A stretch of DNA of 64,000 nucleotides from Favolaschia claudopus (Eukaryota > Basidiomycota > Agaricomycetes > Agaricales > Mycenaceae): the NCBI GenBank assembly GCA_037176885.1, contig JAWWNJ010000029.1:1674001-1738000 (forward strand), read 5' to 3'. Both the position numbers and the translations under genes were made by a program. Positions 1-11,285 of the stretch are shown in pieces. Positions within the stretch are counted from its first letter, which is position 1. The number at the start of each line of letters is the position of its first letter. The notes beneath the pieces are model-generated. The model was not told where the DNA came from. It saw nothing but the letters and a program-made list of their open reading frames with translations, and did no database searches.

Positions 1-861
1 AATGACAGGGGCGGGGGAGTGGTCGTGCATGCCAGTCTGGTGGCAGAAATTCACCTCAGTTCTCAAACGTTGAATAAGCTCGATTCCTTTCTGATTCGCT
101 GGAAAAACTTCCGCTAGCAAAGAACGACTGCCGCCGGAATACAATTTCCTAGCTACCTACCGCGGATCCGCAACTTCCAGCTCAAGATTCAATATCACAA
201 GCACTAAATACCCGACCCGACGGTGTTCATTCAGGCTTTTATTAGGTCACCTCATATTATCTAGCGTGGCGCAATGATGGGATTACGATGCAGTTCCGAT
301 CTTTGGACAGCGCCGATCCGCATTGCTATGGCGATTCAGACATGACATCGGAATGTTTCCTTACCTTGTACTTTTACACGGCGCCCCCAGGCGCCCCCCG
401 GCTTGACAGCAGCTCTTCTGAGGTACAAAGCCAGAGAAAGAACAAGGTCAACTGGAGAACAAGGCAGACAGGCGTCGATCATCCGCGGACAGCTAGAGTA
501 TAAGGAAAACGGCGCGAGGTTCACGGCTGTTCACGGATGGGGAGCAGTTGCATGGCCGAGCTGCCGGTGTGCCTTGGCTTCGTTTCCTCGATTTAAACCC
601 ATTCAGCGACAGGGTTGAACGGACGAAGATCGCCCGATTGATTTTTAGATGTGGGACGGGAGGAGATTTGCCGATGTGAATTTACTGTATTGGTGCATGC
701 CGCCGAATTATCAATGACGAGATTTCACACCGCGGACTCAACCGCACATCCACAGTGCCCGATCGGTATAATTGCGGAATGGCCCACATTACTTATAAAA
801 CCAGCGCTCGGTATTGCCGCCCGCCGCCCACAAACCGCTTTCTTGCTGCTCGTTCGCTGTT
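1..861. other. Intergenic region upstream of the first zinc-finger gene
   Basis: No open reading frame here resembles a known family and none has convincing splice structure. The last 70 bases hold a TATA-like box (794-800) that fits the promoter of the gene starting at 862. I see no repeat or RNA gene. Confidence 0.5.
794..800 (+). promoter_or_regulatory. TATA-like box for the zinc-finger gene at 862
   Basis: The heptamer TATAAAA lies 62 bases upstream of the ATG at 862 and is the only close TATA match there. The distance suits a fungal core promoter. No initiator or upstream element could be assigned. Confidence 0.5.
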
Positions 862-2418
862 ATGGCTTCAACATCAACTTCCCCTGTGACCGTCCTCCCC
901 AGCATTCATGAGATGTTCCCCGAACATCTAATGTACAACCAACCTCATCGCCACGCCGTCCCTCCCCCCCCTGTGCCTATGTCGTTCTTCGCCAGCAGCA
1001 GTAGAAGCAATATTGCCCAGGCTACTCCTCGTTCGCTGCACCTCCGCCCTGTGGCGTCGTCCTCATTGCCGCGACCCTCATCATCCCTCTTCGACGTCCC
1101 GAAAACGCGCCCACGAAGTAGCGCCTCACTACACCCCATCGCCTCGAGCTCCAGTAGCCGATCCGCTGAGCCGCAGCAGCGTCCGCAGCCACCGCCAGTC
1201 CGCATAATCGCACCAGCACCTCGTGCCCCATCTCCCGTCTCTTCCTAGACTCGTCACCAGTCTGCTACGCGACGCCGACAAATGTGGCGAGCACGTCGGG
1301 CGTAGCAGACTGGTAACTCTCGGGACAAGCCAAAGGGCTGTCGCGGAGTTTGAAATTTCTGAGTGGTGCCGGTAACTCGCCGATTGATGCGACTGTGTCA
1401 CCACTATGTGACATATGTGACTCACCAATAGCGAAGCCGCCGATTGCGATTTCTTTTGCCACGTAGACGCTCAACTAAATACATAGATATATAGTAGCAC
1501 TGTATCGGAACGTCATGAGGTATTTATTTGAGCTTAAATGCAACATTTTTGAGGGAAAAGGACCTGATTGATGGGGCCCACCCAAAAATTTCAAACTCCG
1601 CGACAGCCCTTTGGCTTGTCCCGAGAGTTACCAGTCTACTACGCCCGACGTGCTCGCCACAATTGTCGGCCTCGCGTAGTAGACTGGTCACGAGTCTAGT
1701 CTCTTCCTCCTCATCTTCCGATGGTGGCGAGGACATGGACGTAGATGCCGACGTCGGCGATGAAGGCGACGATGGCAGCGAGCCCGACCGTGATGACGGG
1801 GCTGCTGCACCCGAAGATAGTAAAATTGGCGGCAAGAAACATATCTGCGCGACCTGTTCGAAGCGATTCAATCGGCCGAGCAGCTTGAGGATACACGCGA
1901 ATACACATACTGGGGCGACGCGTGAGTGCACTCCTCTTCACAATTTCTCATCGACTCACCGCACTCATACAGCCTTCCGCTGTCCCTACCCCTCGTGTGG
2001 CCGTGCGTTCAACGTCAACTCGAATATGCGCAGGCACTATCGTAATCATGCCGTTGCCGTGTCCTCCCTTTCGCCGCTCTCCCCGAGCTCTGCGCTTTCC
2101 CTAATCTCCCCTTCCTCGTCGCGAGGCTCCGCTTCCCCTCGGCGCTCGACATCGCCAATATACATCTTGCCCAAGTCCCCGTCGAGGCATTACCGATCTC
2201 ACCTTACTTCCTCAGCGCGGTACAGGGACTCCTCCTCGTCGCCCTCACCGTTGTCGCCCCCGTCCGCATTGTGGAGCCCCGAATCGGATGCATCGTCGAT
2301 ATCTTCGGCCTCACCGCTGACGCCTCCCCCGCGGCTGCATCCCGTAATACTGCCGCCGCCAAGTCGGAAAGCAGCGAGCTATTATTCGGAGAGCGACGTG
2401 CGGAGTCAGCGGGGGTAA
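862..2418 (+). pseudogene. C2H2 zinc-finger protein (paralogue A), coding region interrupted by a MITE
   Basis: Two-finger C2H2 protein, probably a nuclear DNA-binding regulator. The start at 862 is followed by an N-terminal LPSIHEMFPEHL motif and a Ser/Pro-rich stretch. A 453-bp element (1246-1698) then intervenes, and its first three bases are an in-frame TAG. Downstream the same frame resumes with a Ser run and an acidic region, finger 1 (C-x2-C-x12-H-x3-H), a phase-1 intron at 1922-1972 (51 nt), finger 2 (C-x4-C-x12-H-x3-H) and a Ser/Pro-rich tail ending in YSESDVRSQRG. With the element and one 9-bp duplication removed, the exons 862-1245, 1708-1921 and 1973-2418 give 347 residues. The element plus duplication is 462 nt, a multiple of three, so precise excision restores the gene. 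As it stands the full-length protein needs excision or splicing. An in-frame ATG at 1735 could give a shorter protein retaining both fingers. Confidence 0.8.
1246..1698. mobile_element. 453-bp MITE with 113-bp terminal inverted repeats and 9-bp target duplication (Mutator-like)
   Basis: Bases 1246-1358 and 1586-1698 are near-perfect reverse complements of about 113 bp, both starting TAGACTCGT at the outer end. The flanks 1237-1245 and 1699-1707 are the identical 9-mer GTCTCTTCC. Long terminal repeats with a 9-bp target duplication are the hallmark of Mutator-like (MULE) elements, and no transposase fits in the roughly 230-bp centre, so this is a non-autonomous copy. Each terminal repeat also contains its own internal inverted repeat around CCAGTCTGCTACGC, so each end can fold separately. 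The insertion lies in the coding region of the zinc-finger gene. The clean duplication suggests a fairly recent event. Superfamily assignment is inference from duplication length and repeat architecture. Confidence 0.88.
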
Positions 2419-4652
2419 AAGTAATACTATCGCCCTCTTCATAATCTCGTCTGGGTTCCTGCTGTTGCTTGCCGTGCCGTTTTCATGTATCCATCCAGTC
2501 ATTCTATGTAACTACTCATACTCTTTTGATACTCGTACTATACTATGATCTGCATATACGTATTGAATTTTGCGACTTGTACTTACTTGCCTTTGACTTG
2601 CCTTGTATCGAATGCATTTGGACCTCATCATACTTCGCGCACAATTTAAGACTGGCTGGATCCATCGTGCAATGCCATATCCTTCCGATGGTTCCGTACT
2701 GATATGGTGTATAAATGAAGCTCGGCTCGACGGCGCGACTCCGGCTTTAGCGGCTTTGACGGCATCTCGTTCCAAACGATTGATTTTAGTGCCTCGAATA
2801 TTCGCGAGGAGCCTCAGAATGAGGAGACCGGATACACTGTCACTCTGGGGAAGTAAGAACAACCAACGACGGGTTATCAGGGGATGGTGCGTCGTCGATT
2901 GCACTTGTATTTCCCGTGTTCGGGTCAGGGTTTCAACCACTGTTCAACTTGAAGTTCAACATCGCGACGGAATGAAAGAGAGGGAACGCATTGAGCCTTA
3001 CACATTGCGCGCATGGTATTTGCTTCAACCTTGAGCCGAATCGTATCCGTCCGTCCGTTCCTGAAAGGATGGATGGCAGTGGATTCAGATGCGCGGCTGT
3101 CACCAGACTCCAAAGCGGGATGATATCAAGAGGGAGAAGCAGAAGCGCCTGAGTCGAATTCAGATTCAGAAGGGCGTACGTGTGGGGAGCTTTACTCGCA
3201 GTGTATATGTATAAGAAAAACCTTGGAAAAACCCACCGCTCCGGTATTTCGTGCGAAATAATGGCTCGTTGAGGGATCGCGTGCCAATTGCCTAATGCCA
3301 GAACAGTGATAAATTCAAACGCCCGCTCGGATATATAAGTATATATCTAGAGAATAAGAAGACATGGATGATGCGGATCGCGGTGCCTTGTAAGGTAGAA
3401 GTATTTCAGCAAGTGGGCAGTAATAATAGGATCCCAATACGTACAACGGCAGTTGTGGTTCGTTCTCTATTATGGGCCAAGCAACCAGATAATTTTGAAC
3501 TTATCGAGTACGTGACTCAACCAATCCAAAGGATGGTGACATTAATGTCAAGCCGCGATATCCGAGCACCCGTCGTCGATCCCGGTCGGGGCGTGGGTGT
3601 CGATACAGGGTGTAGTAAGTTGAACGAATAGTTGTTTACCGTTGATGTATATTACTTTACTTCGTTGAATTGATTTTGATGAGCGAGGGAATGAGTGAAG
3701 TATTACACCTGAAAACTGTGCGTGGATTGAAGTGCGGGAGTACGTACCTGCTTGCGATGTGAGAAACTACCTAATTCAATGATGAGCTCCAGAGAAGATA
3801 ACCAGCGAACCAACGAATGCCTTTCGATTTCTGTTCAGTTACAGTGTTGGCGAGGTGGTGCACAAATGATACATACCGAGCTGAATAGAGTTCCGAGTCA
3901 CAACTCAAAACCGGAATCCCTCCCGCCGGTGACAACAAAGGGACAGGATGGCCGGGAGTTGATGAGTACGGAAGTTGCTTGCAAATTGTGAGAGCGCATT
4001 CTCGCTGGCAGGTGTTCGGGATGTCCTGTGCGATAAACGTCCGGAACGTCAGAAAGAAAAGCCGACTTAGTGTGTGATACAGACGCTCGATGGATTGAGT
4101 TACTGTTTGTAACGAGTTTTCAGTCAGCTGAAGTTCTACCGAGACACTGTCAGATTTTTGAGAAGCCAACAAACACTCCTGGATACCAACAGACGGAAGA
4201 CGATCATCTTGCCTCGTCCCTTCTCTTGAATTTTAGGTTCGAAGCGTTTCGCTGCTGAGGAAACACGTCACCAAATCAGAGTCGTTGACATGGAGTTCGC
4301 TCGCTATTCGTCGAGTCTTGTCCCAGGGGCAGGGCATGCACGTTGCCTAATGTATAGAGTCAAAGCCACACAAGTGAAGTGAAAAATTAATACCCGTCTC
4401 TGAGGCTCATTCGTTCACAAATTAGCCTTCTACTGTTCATCCTTCTCCTCACCAGGACCTCACGAATTTCATCCAAGATTTCATCGAAATTCTCGACCTC
4501 TACCCGCGCACGGCGGATGTTGGGCAAGGCAAAAGTTTCAGAGATCCATAAAGTTTCAAACCCAATGAACAGACGGGGACCTGACGGCCTCATTGCAATG
4601 CCCAAGTTCGACTTGAAAAGTGGTTGTCCGCAAGAATCACATGTACGTAATA
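2419..4652. other. Intergenic region, no supported gene
   Basis: Only short open frames without recognisable domains are present, and I could not assemble a spliced model. The first part is presumably the 3' untranslated region of the zinc-finger gene ending at 2418. A minus-strand frame at 4387-4605 (72 residues) is not recognisable. Confidence 0.4.
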
Positions 4653-5125
4653 GGGTCGTTCACACCTCCCTTTTTCCGCTCCTTTTTTGCTTCCTTTTTC
4701 ACTCCCTTTTTCGCCGTTTTTTGTATTCTCTTCGTTTTTCTTCCGGTTTTTTTGGCCTTTTCCAATCAGATTGTTAAAAAGGGAAGACCTATGAAAAAAT
4801 TGGGGTCAAATGTGCAATTTTGGCCGAAACGGTAGAAAAAAGGGAGCAAAAAATGGGCTGCAAAAAGGGAGGTGTGAACGCTCCGCTCAGAGCGTCCTTT
4901 TTGAGCCCTTTGATCTCATTTTATTCTGCCTTTCTCATACTTCCTCTCATTAACCTCAGTCCTTGCCTAATATATGTTGACTTTTCCATTGAGAGGTATA
5001 AAAAGGTGCAGTTGACAAAAACAACCAAGTCCTAACAAGCTTTTTTGGTAGAACCGCAAAATCAGCAAAAAGGAGGGAAAAAAGGGAAGCAAAAAGGGAG
5101 CAAAACAGGGAGGTGTGAACGACCC
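4653..5125. mobile_element. 473-bp composite MITE with TA target duplication
   Basis: The two ends are inverted copies: both begin GGGTCGTTCACACCTCCCT (19 bases identical) and stay similar for about 55 bases. TA dinucleotides at 4651-4652 and 5126-5127 flank the element, as expected of the Tc1/mariner/pogo group. The left arm is strongly pyrimidine-rich and the right arm purine-rich. A third copy of the terminal motif (GGGAGGTGTGAACG) sits at about 4867-4880, so the unit may be two nested or tandem elements. No transposase is encoded. Class assignment rests on the TA duplication only. Confidence 0.75.
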
Positions 5126-8100
5126 TAATGTATTTTCTCCTGTTGATTTTACCTGCTGATCGGCCTGATCCATCTTCTTCCCAACTTCCATCTTCCGACC
5201 CGGAATTAAGTACTACCCAGATTTTTCCGCAAATAACACTTCTCTGGACACGCGACTTCGAATTCTGCTCTGCTACATAGCGGGATGAATCGAGTACTTA
5301 ATCCAGGCACCCAGCGGCAACGCTCATCTGGCGTGGCACGGACGCATTTTATCCTGCCTGCCTGCCAGTACTCATTCTTTAAGCTCAACGATCATGCGAC
5401 CACCTGCTTCTTCCTCCCGATCTTGGGCTTCTTACGTCCTACTCGGCGAACTTCATTTGGTATCTTGAAGGAATTGATATGTATACGCGCGCGGCGCCCA
5501 AATTTCCGACGCCCGTAGGAAAGGAACTCAATTATACTTTTCTTCGAATTGTTGACTTGGCTGTGTCTCTAGAAGTTTTCGCCGGTATATATCTATGTGC
5601 TCCCTCCGACGACGTCATATATATGCTCTCCCACCAACAATTGGTAAGTAGCAGCGATCTGACCTGGCATGAGCACGACATCTTTCGACGTCGTGCGTTG
5701 GCACTGGCGGCGTGCAGGAACGGCCTACTCTGACTCAAATTGTACAGCAGCTGCGGTACTGATCATATCTCTCCGCTGCAGCCTGCGCCACTGGGAAATT
5801 CGATCGACCCGACGGGTGATTCTTTTCCCTACCAATAGGACGGCCGCCGCACTAGCAGACAACATTGGGAGGCGTACGGCGCCATGTGCAGGCCTGGATG
5901 TTCCTTCAAGCTTTCTTCCCCAGGAGATTATTGGTCGTCTTGTTTACAACCGAGATGAGTATCCCGTCGTCGTTCCAGCGTCCCAAAGTTAAGCCATAGC
6001 AAATGGTACTGCGGTATAATTCATTCCTTTCACTGTATGCCCGATATTTCTCAAACGGCGATTCGACACAGAACATTTTATCAGGCATTCAATGATCACG
6101 CTGGCATGCGCGTCTAGAAAGGCGCAATCCAGCTAAGTATTGGACCAGCTAAGTACTCGGTGTGTGCACGGCACAAGCTCAAGGGGAGTGGAGGCTCGGC
6201 AACGCGATCATGGCCATTTTTCGCTGATTTTTCCATGCTCAGTCATCATGGCATCTTCCGCTCTTGCTCCGTTCTTTTGCCACCTCCCATTCGTTCCGCT
6301 TCACAACCGGAATTTGCGGCTGGGCGGAAGGGAGGAATTAGGGACCATGCAATATCAACATTTCTTTCCGAGTCCGCTCATCCACAGTTCTTAGACAGTA
6401 CTCACTTGGAATGTCTGTGATGTTCAGCCCATCCATCGTTGAATCCGGGAACTTGCGGGGAGGGCGATTTCCCTGAGATTTCACGTGGACACGAGGACGT
6501 GCACTCCAAGGGTCCTGACTCCTTTGGGGATTCTCCGTGCGACGACACATTCCGCACAATCAATAATGGTCTCTATAACATAAACATAAATTGATTAAAT
6601 TGGAGGATCTGCACCCCTGATTGGACGGACGATCGATGGAGTCTTGAAGCTTCGGGATCTGCGTTGGTAAATCTGCGGAACTGAATTGAGCGCTGATTCT
6701 CGTTGATTCTACTCGGGGTCTCGGAGAATTAGAATTGACACGCCCGGTTAAACGGCCCCAGTACACGGACGGACGAGAAGTGGATCAGATAGTATGGTAG
6801 CCGGATTCGACAGCGAGGTGCGAATTACATGGAAGTTGACTTGAACTTTTGAATTGAAAGCAGGACAACCAGCTCATCCTTTCTAGATCCGTGAGTGAGC
6901 AACCGGAATCGCGTTGTTCAACAAATCCCACTAGATCAAGATAGGTTCTCAAATATGTTGACTTTATGATCATTGGCTCTCTCTCTTGCTTCTGGCTACC
7001 ATGGAATTCTCAAATCAAGTCGCAAGTCACAGCGGCGATTTCAGAATTTATAGCCCAAGTAAGTTGGGTCGAGTTTCTGAGATTTCCCGTCATGGATATC
7101 ATGTACTGAAACTGATCATGAAAGCTCTGATTTCTTGACAACAGAAATGAGATAGGAATACGTTTCCGGATGCATTTACGAGGGAATGATTCCTATTGAA
7201 AAACTTTACAAACTCGAGAGGCTAACTTATCGCCCCGTTAAATTGAGGTGCCCATGCCAGGGCATGGGGAAACTCGGGCGGTGGCACGCCACTTCAATTT
7301 ACAGGAGCCATAAGTTAGCTCGAGTTCATTAGAATTCGTGGATGATTTAAGATACCAATAAACCACTCAAAAAACTTGGGATTTCTGGAGTCCAGAAACC
7401 AGGTCCCAATGCATTTATGAGCTGGTTTAAGAGGGTCGTAATTCTGATTTAACCCTTAGTGAACTCGGCCTGACTTATTTGGCCCAGAAATTCAGCATCC
7501 GCGGCTGTGAGTACTATCTTAGTGCAAATGGCTTGAGTACTGCCAGCAGCCAACCAGCGACTAACGTATGTACGAGTTCGATGCCGCAGAGCAACGAGGG
7601 TAAGTATGATCGAACTGAGGACATACAGTACTCGCTGAATGTACGACACAGTGAAAAGCAGCGTAAGTTTCTGCCAGTCCCTGCCGTTCAACCCCGAACC
7701 CCGAGATGGCCAGCCGCTTCTGGCTTGTCGCCATTCCGAATTAATTAATATTGTATCAGGAAAACAACACCGTTCTTTCTGTGGCGGAATGCTGAACGGG
7801 TCGATTGTCATGACTCTCGGCGTTTGACTCTCCGAGCACAAAATTTTTCACCAGAATCCAACATGGCATGCTGGCGAGTTTGTTTTGCTAGGCGAAATCT
7901 CAATCGTGCTTTTCACCCTGATGCAATAACTCAACGGTCGTATTCGGAGCTTGTAGGCTCGGGCTTTGAGGTATCGTATCCACCGAATGTGCCAGCCACC
8001 TCAGTCAGCTCTTTCGGAGTGTGTTGTACCGGTATGAGTGCAGATGCCCTTCCTACGAGAGTAGGGCTGTATTTTCAGTCCGGTCAATGAGAGTTGAGTT

Positions 8101-8657
8101 CGGTAGGGACGCAAGACTACTATCCTAACCCGTGATGTGTCCTCGAAATTGATGAAGGCCCATATTGTTCCAAATTCCACGTATTTTTCCTTCGGCATTG
8201 AAGCGTATATATAGTCACATGTAGTAAACATCCCTGAATATTTTGAGGATTTATGAGTCGGCGCGGCTGGGAGGATGAACCTTCCGAGGTGGGGACACGA
8301 AGTGAACTCGATTTTGGCAGGCGTTTGGCAGTGTCACAAAATGTCACAAAAACATCCTTTTCATTTGTCTAGTCCGCTACATGCAAGGTATGGCTCTCAA
8401 AATTGATATACGGGCTCAGAATGTAGAAAGAATTGTCGTTGATTTTTTCTGAGCCCCGGAGAGCGAATACGGGGTGAGGATCAGAAAAAAGTTCACTTCA
8501 CGGGTCAAGGACACATCACGGGTTAGGATAGTAAGTACAATCGGGGTGGTGGGAGAAGACAAGCCTGATCGGAAGTTGCCGATACATCAGTGATATGGAA
8601 TCATTACGGCACCAGCTCTTGTCGCAAACGCCCATCTCGCGCACATCGTGAAGTTCT
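5126..8657. other. Gene-free spacer containing a diverged foldback repeat
   Basis: No protein family is recognisable in this 3.5-kb stretch. The longest frame (7449-7841, minus, 130 residues) has no identifiable domain. The only clear structure is the hairpin at 7213-7324 with weaker inverted similarity extending to about 7044-7483. Confidence 0.4.
7213..7324. repeat. 112-bp imperfect hairpin, core of a diverged foldback element
   Basis: The segment begins and ends with CTCGAG and its halves are imperfect reverse complements: GCTAACTTAT pairs with ATAAGTTAGC and TTAAATTGA with TCAATTTA. A shorter inverted repeat, CCCATGCC and GGCATGGG, sits near the centre. Weaker inverted similarity extends outward to about 7044 and 7483, which suggests an old, decayed foldback element. 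No target duplication is identifiable. Confidence 0.6.
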
Positions 8658-9575
8658 ATGGATCCCATTCTGCCCCCAGAGCTCGAAAGGGAGATATTCG
8701 AACTGGCTGCAAGACAGGATCAAAGCATCGCTCTAACCCTCCTCACTGTATGCCACCGGGTTCACAGTTGGTGCGTTATGTCTCGAAAAGTCCATCCAGC
8801 TCCGAAGGCTCGAATTGCTTCATTTAACAGGGTGGAGCCTCTACTTTACCGAGTGCTCCTTGTATCGGGCTATCTGGCCCCTGCTCTCCTCGCGCTCAAA
8901 TTAAAGCCAGCGGCATTCAAGAAAACCGCCGTTCGGCATGTATTCATCGAGTCTTATAAGGGGGAGATCCAAGCCCAGGACCTCCTCGCAGAACTTACGG
9001 GGATTGAATCGCTTGTCATTGATGGATACGATACTGAGGAACTCCTCCCCGCCCTCGATACTATGCACATCCGAAAGCTCAATCTGTGCCTGCCCGGGCG
9101 AGGGCTGACTGTTTCTGAATGGGCTCGAGTCACACTATCTCGCTCGGTATTTCTCACCGTCACGCATCTGGAGCTGTTCTACGAGCCTGACGACGAGGAG
9201 CCCCTATCTTGGGAGGACTGGTCCACGTTGGCCTCCTTACCCACACTCACACATCTATGCCTTAGCAGCGATTTGGCTGATGGCATCTTCCAACCTGCGG
9301 TCAAAAATTGCCAGTCTATTCAAGTATTGATCGCAGGGTTCTGGGATTCGTATCTCAGAGACGATGCCATCGAATTCGTGGAGAACCTCGTTGTGAAGGA
9401 TTCGCGCGTGGTCGTGATGATAATTCCAGGTCCGACCTTCAAACAGGATTGGGTGCTGGGTGCAAGGGGCGGAAACGATTTTTGGGCTCGGGCGGAAGCA
9501 TTTTTGGCAGGGAAACGAAGAGGGGAAATTGACAGTCAGTTATTTTTTTCGTTCCGGACTGAAGATGGGGTTTAA
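8658..9575 (+). CDS. RNI-like (leucine-rich-repeat-like) protein with F-box-like N-terminus
   Basis: The exons 8658-8770 and 8831-9575 are separated by a 60-nt intron (GTGCGT to ACAG) and encode 285 residues. The N-terminus, LPPELEREIFELAA followed by a helix ending in a W-x-EPLLYRVL-type segment after the splice, is a signature of a large basidiomycete family usually annotated as hypothetical or RNI-like. The rest alternates hydrophobic strands with HL-x-L patterns at LRR-like spacing. The N-terminal helices resemble a degenerate F-box, so a role as a substrate receptor for an SCF-type ubiquitin ligase is possible but unproven. The intron length is divisible by three, so the unspliced frame also reads through; the spliced model matches the family better. 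The neighbours do not suggest a pathway. Confidence 0.75.
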   Translation: MDPILPPELEREIFELAARQDQSIALTLLTVCHRVHSWCVMSRKVHPAPKARIASFNRVEPLLYRVLLVSGYLAPALLALKLKPAAFKKTAVRHVFIESYKGEIQAQDLLAELTGIESLVIDGYDTEELLPALDTMHIRKLNLCLPGRGLTVSEWARVTLSRSVFLTVTHLELFYEPDDEEPLSWEDWSTLASLPTLTHLCLSSDLADGIFQPAVKNCQSIQVLIAGFWDSYLRDDAIEFVENLVVKDSRVVVMIIPGPTFKQDWVLGARGGNDFWARAEAFLAGKRRGEIDSQLFFSFRTEDGV

Positions 9576-11285
9576 TGATCTTGCCTCTAGGTTCTGTATT
9601 TCTTCTGGATAAGTGACGCTTACTAATGATATTATTCATTCATCTTGGTCTCTGCGAACATCTGCCGCAGAGACCTAATTGTAATGAATAGCTGCTCTCT
9701 AGTTTTGTCTTTGGATCAAGTTGTTCCGTTGTACTTGCGATTCACATACGTTGTCCAAACTCAGGCCTTGAGAGTCGAAGCAACTACCAAACTCCCTGGC
9801 CTCAATTGGCTGACGGGTATGCGTATCCTTGCTATTTTCAAGCTATTGAGTCTCGTTACAATACAATCACAGGGCATGTATCATTCTCGTCGATCCTTCC
9901 ATGAGCAGTTGATGAGCAGACACTTGATTCCGCCGCGCTGGCAACGCAAATTCCCACGGTTCAAAAGTTGACGCGGAACTTCGCCCGGAACGTGGTTAGT
10001 GAAAGTTGTCGATCTATATTACAGGTGGCTGGCCGAAGATCAATTCCGTTGGATTCCTATTGCTTGGGCCGCGGGTGCCTTCGACAGCCGACCTATTAAT
10101 ACGGTCGGTGAAGAACGGAAGAAGGGGGAAACGATAACTACGAGCCAGCTCAACACAGGGACGGATTTTGTCAGTCTCCTGACGAAATATTCTGCGATAT
10201 CCGTTACTTAATTTCCCTAAATTCCATTGACACCGCTGATACTCTTCAAGTTGGTCGTACGTTCTCGGGCATTTCAGTGACTATCGACTCACTTTTGCCG
10301 CGCCGCCAGGGAATTGAAAAGTGGATCAAGCCTCTACTCATCGACTGCGGTTTCTAATTAAAAACACACACATTCGGTTGCCCGTTCACCTTCGTAAGGG
10401 GCTTCCGCTGCACTTTCGGAAGATTGTCCGAGGGCTCGCACAGCCTTGAACCGAACGACAAAGCGAATATCACTGGTGGGTGAGGTGCCACCCTTCCGAG
10501 CCTCCGCAGTCATTGACACATTGAATGAGAATAGGTGAGAACTCAAAACCATACCAGGAAACAAAACCTGGTCTACTCTTCCGAAAATTCTGCGGTAAAC
10601 ATTTTACAGGCGAGGCAATTGTCAATAAGAAAGGTTTGACGCCAGAAAATTCGGTCAAGTATAGAGAGGAAATGGATATGACGCCGAGTTCAACGTCAAT
10701 AGCCTGGAGATATCGCACTGCCATATAAACGATGCAAATTCTCGACAAACGGATGAACACTTTCTTGGCTCCCACGGTTTGGTTCCGGCGCAGTCAGTTG
10801 CAGTGCCCTCAGTGCGCCATCCCGCAGATAAGTATTCACTGCGACGTACAGATTAGAACATAAGCCTTGTCAATGGAGTATTAGCTCATGGCCTCCCTAA
10901 CGAAGTAGAAGTGATCATTCACTGGTTTCTCGGACAAATACAAGTTGTTGGGATTCGAGGTTGGAATATCAGCGGGGTCTGTGATACTCCTGCGGGCCCC
11001 GTGGAGTACATACTTATTAGTTAGGCACTCTGAGTTCAGGAAGTACCAAGAAGGATGGACGACTGGGGATAATACAGCTATTTCGCCGTAAATCCATCGA
11101 GACACCGTTTGCAGATCGCCCGAATGAGCGCGCGTGCTGCGGAGATGTGATGATGATGCACGAAGCCAGTCGTAAGCAACGCGCAACGCAGTTGAAAATT
11201 GCTTATAATATTAAACGGCGGAGGACTCCATCCAACCTGTCTACATACTCCTCGCTGTGCAACCGTTCACTGGCATCCCCTCATA
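9576..11285. other. Intergenic region, no supported gene
   Basis: Only short unrelated frames are present and none matches a family I know. The last few hundred bases are the presumed promoter of the zinc-finger gene starting at 11286. No repeat was noticed. Confidence 0.4.

Noticed and set aside
945..1428. Minus-strand open frames over the first zinc-finger gene
   Set aside because: They are antisense shadows of the GC-rich Ser/Pro coding region and MITE; no domain or splice structure.
1237..1699. Reading the MITE as a normal intron or introner
   Set aside because: The GT at 1237 and AG at 1699 remove 463 nt and break the frame; other AGs near the right end also fail with that donor. Only a weak donor at 1223 would work, so insertion is the simpler reading.
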